The translations under genes and the position numbers were made by a program. DNA of 11,791 bases from Deltaproteobacteria bacterium (GTDB lineage Bacteria > Desulfobacterota > DSM-4660 > Desulfatiglandales > B25-G16), in NCBI GenBank assembly GCA_020348625.1, contig CP070752.1, positions 1,511,073 to 1,522,863 on the forward strand, written 5' to 3'. How positions within the stretch are numbered: the first letter of the stretch is position 1; each line of letters starts with the position of its first letter. The notes under the pieces are model-generated. The model made no database searches, had not been told where the DNA came from, and saw only the letters and a program-made list of their open reading frames with translations. Below, in pieces: positions 6,872 to 11,791 of the stretch.

Positions 6872-7879
6872 ATGCTACCGACCGGAAAACTCGATGTCCG
6901 GATTCTTGGCAAGCTCCTCCGAAAATACTCACGAATTGACAAAAGAGTTCTCCTGGGTCCCGGAATAGGAGAAGATGCCGCTGCCATAGACTTGGGCGAT
7001 AGGATACTCGTTGTGGCGACAGACCCCATCACGTTCGCTACCAGCGAAATCGGCTATTACAGCGTCATGGTCAATGCCAATGATATTGCAGCCACCGGAG
7101 CCGACCCCCGTTGGTTCACCGTGACCATTCTCTTGCCCGAAGCAAAAGGAACCGAAGCACTGGTGGATGACATTTTTCGCCAGATCCATCAGGCGTGCGA
7201 GCAATTGAAGATATCGGTGGTTGGGGGGCATACGGAAATAACCTATGGCCTTGATCGCCCCATACTGGTTGGGCAGATGATGGGCGAGGTTAACAAAGGT
7301 GAACTGATCTCCACGGCCGGTGCTAAATCAGGGGACCGCATTCTCCTGAGCAAAGGGATCTGTATCGAAGGCACATCCCTCATAGCACGGGAAAGGGAAG
7401 GGGAGCTCTTGTCTCGCGGGATTTCCAAAGATCTTATTAAGAAGGCACAGCATTTTCTCTTTGATCCGGGAATTAGCGTGGTAGAAGAGGCGCGTATTGC
7501 GTGTACAGAAGGGCAGGTGAACGCAATGCATGATATCACCGAAGGGGGATTAGCAAATGGTCTGCATGAGCTTGCCATGGCAGCCGGCGTTGAGATTGTG
7601 GTAGAAGAGAGCCGCATTCCCGTTTACGTCGAATCCAAAGTTCTCTGCGATACGTATGGGCTCAATCCGCTGGGAGTCATAGGCTCGGGCGGCCTTCTTG
7701 TTACAGCTCCTTGCCGTGAGGCCGATAAAATCCTGAAGGCTGCTCTGAGGCAAGGGGTTACCATGACTGATATCGGTTATGTTGGGGTGGCCGGACTACC
7801 TTCGGTAACGATGCTGACACCTGACGGCACAAAGGCTCTCCCGTATTTTGAGGTCGATGAAATAACAAAGATCCTTTAG
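6872..7879 (+). CDS. AIR-synthase-fold protein, HypE-like (stand-alone paralogue)
   Basis: A 335-residue member of the PurM/HypE/ThiL/SelD superfamily, ATP-dependent enzymes that activate a substrate by phosphoryl transfer. It looks most like HypE: N-terminal MLPTGKL, GPGIGEDAA (29-37), ATDPITF (49-55), NANDIAATGA (68-77), GGHTEITYG (118-126) and HDITEGGLANGLHE (220-233). True HypE, which makes the cyanide ligands of NiFe hydrogenase, ends in a conserved Pro-Arg-Ile-Cys; this protein ends DEITKIL without that cysteine, and no other hyp gene is in view. It is thus probably not a hydrogenase maturation factor. I prefer ATG 6872 because AGGTGA (6858-6863) lies 8 bases before it; the GTG at 6860 in the same frame is an alternative. 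It is likely cotranscribed with the HAD phosphatase 24 bp upstream. The reaction is unknown. Confidence 0.85.
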   Translation: MLPTGKLDVRILGKLLRKYSRIDKRVLLGPGIGEDAAAIDLGDRILVVATDPITFATSEIGYYSVMVNANDIAATGADPRWFTVTILLPEAKGTEALVDDIFRQIHQACEQLKISVVGGHTEITYGLDRPILVGQMMGEVNKGELISTAGAKSGDRILLSKGICIEGTSLIAREREGELLSRGISKDLIKKAQHFLFDPGISVVEEARIACTEGQVNAMHDITEGGLANGLHELAMAAGVEIVVEESRIPVYVESKVLCDTYGLNPLGVIGSGGLLVTAPCREADKILKAALRQGVTMTDIGYVGVAGLPSVTMLTPDGTKALPYFEVDEITKIL

Positions 7880-7941
7880 GAGAAATAATTAGAATGATCT
7901 ATCATGTGTCTCGTTGCGTCAGAAGCACATGGTCATAGTGC

Positions 7942-7970
7942 TTGACAAATAAACGAGGCAAAAGTAGCGT
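7942..7970 (+). promoter_or_regulatory. Candidate promoter for the small 78-residue protein gene
   Basis: TTGACA at 7942-7947, a 17-base spacer and TAGCGT at 7965-7970; the -10 box keeps only the first, second and last consensus bases. Transcription would start near 7977 and give a leader of about 170 bases. It shares GTGCTTGACA with the promoter at 4292. Confidence 0.45.
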
Positions 7971-7976
7971 AGAACC

Positions 7977-8144
7977 TCAGGATTGCCCTTTGGGAGCATG
8001 TTGTGCTCCACCGGAACACCAAAACGGTGGTATTTCTCTTTGGTTCAGGAAGGGAGGACATCTGCCCCTGCTAAAGAAAGGCTCTGCCTTAGTCAATACC
8101 AACAAACCACCGCAAGCTAGTAGACCGTTAGGGAGGGTAAGGAT
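7977..8144 (+). promoter_or_regulatory. Structured leader with competing hairpins before the small gene
   Basis: Three small stems can be drawn: GGAGCA/TGCTCC (7993-8009), CCACCG/CGGTGG (8008-8030) and AAGGC/GCCTT (8078-8090). The first two share bases 8008-8009, so they exclude each other at full length. A second CCACCG copy at 8107-8112, close to the ribosome site GGAGG (8132-8136), could pair with the same CGGTGG at 8025-8030. Such switching suggests a riboswitch-like or protein-binding leader. It matches no riboswitch class that I recognise. Confidence 0.3.
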
Positions 8145-8381
8145 ATGCAGGAAAGCAGGGATACTTACAAACGGGAGTACAGAAAGATTTCGATTAGGAC
8201 CACCGATGGCTCTACTTTGGTAGGCAGGGTTAACATCGGCATTAAAGAGCGGGTATCAGAGCTCTTCACCAAAACGGAGAATCCCTTTATTGTACTTATA
8301 GATGTTGAACATCAGGATATCCACGGTAAGGTGTTGTTCGTTAATAAGAACAACATCGTGTGGGTAGAGCCGGAAGATTAG
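8145..8381 (+). CDS. Small uncharacterised protein, possibly Sm-like beta fold
   Basis: A 78-residue protein I cannot assign to a known function. The ATG is preceded by GGGAGGG (8131-8137) at good spacing, and codon use looks natural. After a charged N-terminus (MQESRDTYKREYRK) the sequence alternates like short beta strands: KISIRTTDG, STLVGRVNIG, PFIVLIDVEH, GKVLFVNKNN and IVWVEPED. The pattern of a DG turn, a GRV strand and a final NKNNIVWVEP strand recalls Sm/LSm-like or related small beta-barrel domains. From memory it also resembles an uncharacterised domain family (DUF6812), which I cannot verify here. There is no signal peptide or membrane segment, so it is probably cytosolic. It stands alone behind its own candidate promoter and structured leader, and meets the isochorismatase-like gene tail to tail. 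Confidence 0.7.
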   Translation: MQESRDTYKREYRKISIRTTDGSTLVGRVNIGIKERVSELFTKTENPFIVLIDVEHQDIHGKVLFVNKNNIVWVEPED

Positions 8382-8511
8382 GGGAGGTGCAAACCCCCAT
8401 TCAATTTCCCGCATTTGACGAATCTTTGATTCTGGATTCCCTCTGGTAGAAGAGAATGAGCAGGCTCACCCTGAGGGTGCCGCAAAAAACTCTCACGCAT
8501 CTAAGTTTTAG

Positions 8512-8529
8512 ATATTAATATTTTAATAT
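8512..8529. repeat. AT-rich inverted repeat between convergent genes
   Basis: ATATTAA and TTAATAT flank four bases, giving a perfect 7-bp but AU-only stem 27 bases past the stop of the minus-strand hydrolase gene. A weak transcription end point is possible, but there is no GC stem or adjacent T-run, so I do not call a terminator. The surrounding 8490-8560 is markedly AT-rich compared with its neighbours. Confidence 0.3.
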
Positions 8530-8555
8530 AAAGTAGTTTTATCTATTACATTAAG

Positions 8556-9152
8556 TCATTTATTAAGTTTATTGCACAGATCTCTTGTGGTGACGATATA
8601 GGCAAAGCCATAGGCCAGATTCTTGAGACTGGCGAGGTGTAGTTCTTCCGTTGGTGCAGCCGTGGCGTCGGCAACAAAGAACACTCTATAGTCCCGCATA
8701 AAGGCATCACGGGCTGTGGTCTCGCAGCAACAGTTGGTAAGCACTCCCGTAATTATCAGATCCTCAATTCCCGCGTTTCTTAGAAGATCATCTAGTTCAG
8801 TGTCAAAAAACGCACTGTACTTCTTTTTGTCTATGATGTTGTCACCTGCTTGAACATGAAGCTCGTCAATCAATTTCCACTCCTCTGACCCATACGAGAT
8901 CAGGTCACCCCACCATCTAGCCATCATGCCTCCGTCTGTCTTGGGGTCGCGGTGACCGTGTCGCGTAAACAAGATTCTTCCGTCATTTTTCCTAAAGCAT
9001 TCGATAAGGGAAATAACATTATCTACAATAGGTTGTGCTACAGGTTTAAAGTAGAATTGCATATCAATGACGAGCAGAGCGGCTTTTCCCGGCACCGCCC
9101 ATGCCTGCCGAAAATTGTAATCTTTTATTTGCGTCAAATATCTATTCTCCAC
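8556..9152 (-). CDS. Isochorismatase-family cysteine hydrolase
   Basis: A 198-residue hydrolase of the isochorismatase-like fold, a family that splits amide or vinyl-ether bonds (nicotinamidase, N-carbamoylsarcosine amidase, ureidoacrylate amidase and others). The catalytic triad is visible: Asp30 in VIDMQ, Lys109 in DKKKYSAF and a cysteine in GVLTNCCCETTARDA (136-150). By alignment with the usual GVxTNVCVExTA the nucleophile should be the middle one, Cys142. The start is GTG at 9150-9152, supported by AGGAGG (CCTCCT at 9158-9163 on the plus strand) five bases away. No signal peptide is seen. It is a lone minus-strand gene, convergent with the small protein gene, with a candidate promoter at 9183-9211. 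The substrate cannot be told from sequence. Confidence 0.9.
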   Translation of the reverse strand: MENRYLTQIKDYNFRQAWAVPGKAALLVIDMQFYFKPVAQPIVDNVISLIECFRKNDGRILFTRHGHRDPKTDGGMMARWWGDLISYGSEEWKLIDELHVQAGDNIIDKKKYSAFFDTELDDLLRNAGIEDLIITGVLTNCCCETTARDAFMRDYRVFFVADATAAPTEELHLASLKNLAYGFAYIVTTRDLCNKLNK

Positions 9153-9182
9153 GACTACCTCCTCTCGTTCAAATCTTATGGC

Positions 9183-9211
9183 AGCTTAGGCTAATAAGAT
9201 GAAAAAGACAA
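9183..9211 (-). promoter_or_regulatory. Candidate promoter for the isochorismatase-family gene
   Basis: On the minus strand, TTGTCT (9206-9211), a 17-base spacer and TAAGCT (9183-9188). Spacing is ideal but both boxes deviate from consensus. Transcription would start near 9176, about 24 bases before the GTG. Confidence 0.4.
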
Positions 9212-9330
9212 GTTACACTCACCCCATTCTATGAGAAATACAAATGCACTTACATAGGCAGTGGCAATGATGGTAGCACCGGGTCAATGCAGTATGGCAA
9301 TATTGCTGGAACAGGTTAAGTTCGAGCGTA

Positions 9331-9398
9331 TGGAAAAAGATTTGTTTAGGGGTAAATGGTTTGCCTTTTTTGTGGTGCTATGGCAAATACTTTTTCCA
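9331..9398. repeat. Interrupted inverted repeat TGGAAAAAG...CTTTTTCCA
   Basis: Arms 9331-9344 and 9384-9398 pair over 14 bases with one bulged base (TGGAAAAAGATTTG against TGGAAAAAGTATTTG). Inside, TTTGCC (9360-9365) faces GGCAAA (9382-9387), giving an alternative pairing that competes with the outer arm. No flanking target-site duplication is seen, so a mobile-element origin is unsupported. Confidence 0.5.
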
Positions 9399-9489
9399 GC
9401 CCAGTCTTAGATAAAATGCAACCGCTGACATAGGACGTCATGCGCAAGCTTGTTATAGACAATAGAATATAGGTTTGAGGTGAGCGGTG

Positions 9490-9506
9490 GTCTGCGTCAG
9501 TCTGCG
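9490..9506. repeat. Tandem direct repeat GTCTGCG-TCA-GTCTGCG
   Basis: Two identical 7-mers at exactly 10-bp spacing, one helical turn, about 100 bases before the CoA-transferase start. This suits two regulator subunits on one DNA face, but could be chance. Confidence 0.3.
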
Positions 9507-9605
9507 GTTTGTTGCCTTAGTATCGAGGCGCAAGAGACACAACTGATATTGTTATTTCCGCTGAGGAGAGGCTGAGAATTGAGTAGCAGAGAGGAGAGAG
9601 TATTC

Positions 9606-10841
9606 ATGACGGATCACCTGAATAGGACGGAGGCAAAACCAATGCCCCTTGAGGGTATATGTGTGGTGGAGTATGCGGTTTTTCATGCAGGCCCGGGCAC
9701 CAGCGCTATTCTCGGCGATTTAGGGGCGGAGGTGATTAAGATAGAAAATGGAATGGGAGACCCGGAGCGTCATTGGAATGACGTTGGAGGTATGGATCTT
9801 TCAATGCCTAACGGGGAGAGCGTGGTATTCCAAAGCTCAAACCGGAACAAAAAGGCGATTTGGCTCGACATTAAGAAAAAGAAAGGACGGGAAATCCTCT
9901 TTCAGCTCGTCAAGGAGGCAGACGTTTTTCTGACAAACTTGCGGAAGAGCACCAAGTTGAAGCTGGGCATCGACTATGCAAGCCTGGCCAAAATCAATCC
10001 AAAGATCATCCATGCAAACGTATCCGGCTATGGTCCAGAAGGCCCTGTGAGTGATCAAGGGGCTTATGATCCCATGGGGCAGGCTCGATCAGGGATGATG
10101 TTTGCAACTGGGGTAAAGGAGCCAATGCTTGTGAACCTTGCTGTTTTGGATCAGGCTACGGCCATTGCCGCAAGCCATGCGATACTGACGGCGCTATTTT
10201 TTAGGGAGCGGCGCGGTATTGGCCAAGAGGTGCATCTGTCTCTCTTTAGTACAGGATTGTGGCTGATGTATATTAACATGATGGCGATCGGAAGCCTATC
10301 GATTGACCCTACTGCAGACTGGGACCGCTTTCAGAACTCTCCTTTGCGCAATCGTTTCTGTTGTAAAGATGGGAAATGGCTCATAGGGGCGCACCATCCC
10401 GAGAAGAAATACTGGCCCGGATTCTGTGAGGCTACAGGGCAGAGCGCTCTATTAAAGGACCCACGGTTTAAAGACGATGCTGGCCGTAGGGGAAACTGTC
10501 GGGAGCTGATCGAGCTTTTCGATGGGGTTTTCGCAACCAAAAGGCGGGATGAATGGTTAGAGATTCTAGGGGCGAAAGGGCTCATGTTCTGCGCGGTGCA
10601 GGATTTACGAGAGGTGTTTAAAGATCCTCAGGCTCTAATCAACAACTATGTGGTGGATTTCGAACACCCCACCTACGGCCCGTTGAAGATCCCCGGCTAT
10701 CCGGTGCACTTCAGTGCCGCACGGGCCGGAACACAAACCAAGGCGCCGGCACTAGGAGAGCATACCGATCTGATCATGCGACGGATCGGTTATTCGGAGG
10801 GGGAAATACATACTCTCAAAGCGGAAGAGGTGATTCGGTAA
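9606..10841 (+). CDS. Class III (CaiB/BaiF family) acyl-CoA transferase
   Basis: A cytoplasmic enzyme that moves CoA from a donor thioester to a free carboxylic acid, forming an enzyme-aspartyl intermediate. With ATG 9606 (AGGAG 9592-9596, 9-base gap) it has 411 residues, a normal family length; a TTG at 9579 in frame, with its own GAGGAG, would add nine. Family features are LEGICVVEY at the N-terminus, HAGPGTSAILGDLGAEVIKIE (about 27-47), the NRNKKAIWLDIKK segment, the NVSGYGPEGP loop and the QEVHLSL strand. The catalytic aspartate is most likely Asp182 in AVLDQATA, which aligns with the GD of the typical motif preceding the helix that leads to RERxGxGQ (here RERRGIGQ). It stands alone and convergent with asd. 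The acid substrate is unknown; the acyl-CoA ligase-like gene 3.6 kb upstream may belong to the same metabolism. Confidence 0.92.
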   Translation: MTDHLNRTEAKPMPLEGICVVEYAVFHAGPGTSAILGDLGAEVIKIENGMGDPERHWNDVGGMDLSMPNGESVVFQSSNRNKKAIWLDIKKKKGREILFQLVKEADVFLTNLRKSTKLKLGIDYASLAKINPKIIHANVSGYGPEGPVSDQGAYDPMGQARSGMMFATGVKEPMLVNLAVLDQATAIAASHAILTALFFRERRGIGQEVHLSLFSTGLWLMYINMMAIGSLSIDPTADWDRFQNSPLRNRFCCKDGKWLIGAHHPEKKYWPGFCEATGQSALLKDPRFKDDAGRRGNCRELIELFDGVFATKRRDEWLEILGAKGLMFCAVQDLREVFKDPQALINNYVVDFEHPTYGPLKIPGYPVHFSAARAGTQTKAPALGEHTDLIMRRIGYSEGEIHTLKAEEVIR

Positions 10842-10885
10842 GCCGGTTTGCAGGACCTAAAATAGGCTTCACCGCTCCGTACCCC

Positions 10886-11791
10886 CTATGAGAGATGCTC
10901 GATGATTATCCTCAGAATTCTCCGCAATGGTTCTGCAGCACCCCAGAGAAGCTGATCACCAACAGTGAATGCAGCCACATATTCGGGCCCCATCAGCATC
11001 TTTCGCAATCTGCCAATGGGCACGGTCAGCGTGCCGTTTACCGCTGCAGGTGTCAAGGATTGAAGGGTGGAGTCTCTATCATTGGGTACCAATCTGACCC
11101 AATCGTTGCCGGATTGAATGAGATCAGACAGCTCATCGAGCGGGAGATCTCTTCTTAGCTTGATGGTCAAACCCTGGCTATGGCATCGCATGGCGCCCAC
11201 GCGAACGCACACACCATCTACGGGGATCATTTTGCCTGTCTGCAGGATCTTGTTGGTCTCCACAGAGCCTTTCCATTCTTCCCTGGTCTGCCCCGATTCC
11301 ATTGGTGAGTCGATCCATGGAATCAAACTCCCGGCGAGTGGGGCCAGGAAGTTCTCAACGGGGAAGCCCGTGCTTCTTAGCTTCGCCGTGACAACCTCAT
11401 CTATGGCAATGGCGGTGGACCCCGGGTCATCCAGGAGTTGCTGGGAAGCTTTTCCCAGAACTGCCATCTGCATGATAAGCTCTTTCATGTGTTTGGCACC
11501 TGCCCCTGATGCAGCCTGGTAGGTCATGGTAGAGATCCACTCGATATGACCGGCGGAGAAAAGGCCTGAGAGGGCCATGAGCATAAGAGTCACCGTGCAG
11601 TTACCACCTACATAGAGTTTGATTCCAGACTTCAGGCCAGAGTCGATCACGGGCCGGTTGACAGGATCCAGCACGATAATGCTCTCATCATCCATCCGGA
11701 GGGCAGAGGACGAATCGATCCAATAGCCGGTCCACCCCCGTTTCCGCACTTCAGGGTATACCTTTTTCGTATAATCGCCGCCCTGACAGGT
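10886..11791 (-). CDS. asd: Aspartate-semialdehyde dehydrogenase (N-terminus cut by right window edge)
   Basis: This enzyme reduces beta-aspartyl phosphate to aspartate semialdehyde with NADPH, the branch point to lysine/diaminopimelate, threonine and methionine. The frame is open to the right edge and gives 302 residues; the E. coli enzyme has about 367, so roughly 65 N-terminal residues are outside. Similarity to the enterobacterial type is high: TCQGGDYT at the edge, GYWIDSSSALRM, LDPVN, the catalytic cysteine in VGGNCTVTLM, TYQAASGAGAKHM, PLAGSLIPWID, REEWKGSVETNKIL, the VRVGAMRCHSQ segment with the active-site Arg and His, and TVGDQLLWGAAEPLRR at the end. All catalytic residues in view are intact. 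It stops 44 bp from the end of the convergent CoA-transferase gene and no terminator hairpin is visible between them. Confidence 0.96.
   Translation of the reverse strand, partial: TCQGGDYTKKVYPEVRKRGWTGYWIDSSSALRMDDESIIVLDPVNRPVIDSGLKSGIKLYVGGNCTVTLMLMALSGLFSAGHIEWISTMTYQAASGAGAKHMKELIMQMAVLGKASQQLLDDPGSTAIAIDEVVTAKLRSTGFPVENFLAPLAGSLIPWIDSPMESGQTREEWKGSVETNKILQTGKMIPVDGVCVRVGAMRCHSQGLTIKLRRDLPLDELSDLIQSGNDWVRLVPNDRDSTLQSLTPAAVNGTLTVPIGRLRKMLMGPEYVAAFTVGDQLLWGAAEPLRRILRIIIEHLS

Larger units (their letters stand above)
9153..9605. other. Divergent non-coding stretch between hydrolase and CoA-transferase genes
   Basis: No credible gene is visible here. Near the left end are the ribosome site and candidate promoter of the hydrolase gene. 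The centre holds a 68-bp interrupted inverted repeat (9331-9398). Further right lie a loose dyad TTGT-N5-ACAA (9450-9462) and a tandem GTCTGCG repeat (9490-9506). I found no convincing -35/-10 pair for the CoA-transferase gene. Confidence 0.55.

Noticed and set aside
6860..7879. Calling the AIR-synthase-like gene hypE
   Set aside because: The C-terminal cysteine motif of HypE is absent and no hyp or hydrogenase gene is present, so only a family-level name is justified.
7942..8223. A 93-codon plus-strand open frame across the leader of the small gene
   Set aside because: It begins at a TTG within the -35 box, has no ribosome site, overlaps the better-supported 78-residue gene in another frame and has a low-complexity composition.
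8467..8479. Hairpin CACCC-TGA-GGGTG as a terminator between convergent genes
   Set aside because: The stem is only 5 bp, and the nearby run of six A lies on its plus-strand 3' side, so neither strand offers a stem followed by a T-run.

Overview
The window looks like a chromosomal piece of a Gram-negative, probably anaerobic bacterium with moderate GC. A member of the former Deltaproteobacteria (Desulfobacterota; sulfate reducer or syntroph-like) is my best guess. This rests on gene content: a TRAP carboxylate transporter, an oxygen-sensitive-type IlvD relative, an AMP-forming acyl-CoA ligase, a class III CoA-transferase and a stand-alone HypE-like AIR-synthase protein. No phylogenetic marker is present, so the lineage is inference.

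Layout. (1) Positions 1-2029, minus strand: a complete TRAP transporter operon read right to left, dctP (periplasmic binding protein), dctQ (small permease) and the first 162 codons of dctM (large permease, cut by the left edge). (2) Positions 2030-2571: a 542-bp divergent control region with four inverted repeats and a near-consensus promoter (TTGACA-N17-TATACT) facing right. (3) Positions 2572-4209: a divergent IlvD/Edd-family dehydratase. (4) Positions 4480-6009: an AMP-dependent acyl-CoA ligase-like protein with its own strong promoter, a degenerate ATP P-loop and no C-terminal catalytic-lysine segment. (5) Positions 6194-7879: a HAD phosphatase closely followed by a HypE-like AIR-synthase-fold protein, a likely two-gene unit. 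(6) Positions 7880-8381: a promoter, a leader with several mutually exclusive hairpins, and a small 78-residue, possibly Sm-like protein. (7) Positions 8556-9152, minus strand: an isochorismatase-type cysteine hydrolase. (8) Positions 9153-9605: a non-coding stretch with a 68-bp interrupted inverted repeat. (9) Positions 9606-10841: a CaiB/BaiF CoA-transferase. (10) Positions 10886-11791, minus strand: aspartate-semialdehyde dehydrogenase, cut by the right edge and arranged tail to tail with the CoA-transferase.

How the genes may work together. The transporter and the dehydratase are divergently transcribed from one shared control region, which suggests uptake of an organic or sugar acid and its dehydration to a 2-keto acid. 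The ligase and the CoA-transferase could activate carboxylic acids to CoA thioesters, although the ligase may not be a normal adenylating enzyme. These links are inferred from neighbourhood only. The asd gene belongs to lysine/threonine/methionine biosynthesis and seems functionally unrelated. No mobile element, CRISPR array, tRNA or rRNA was seen.
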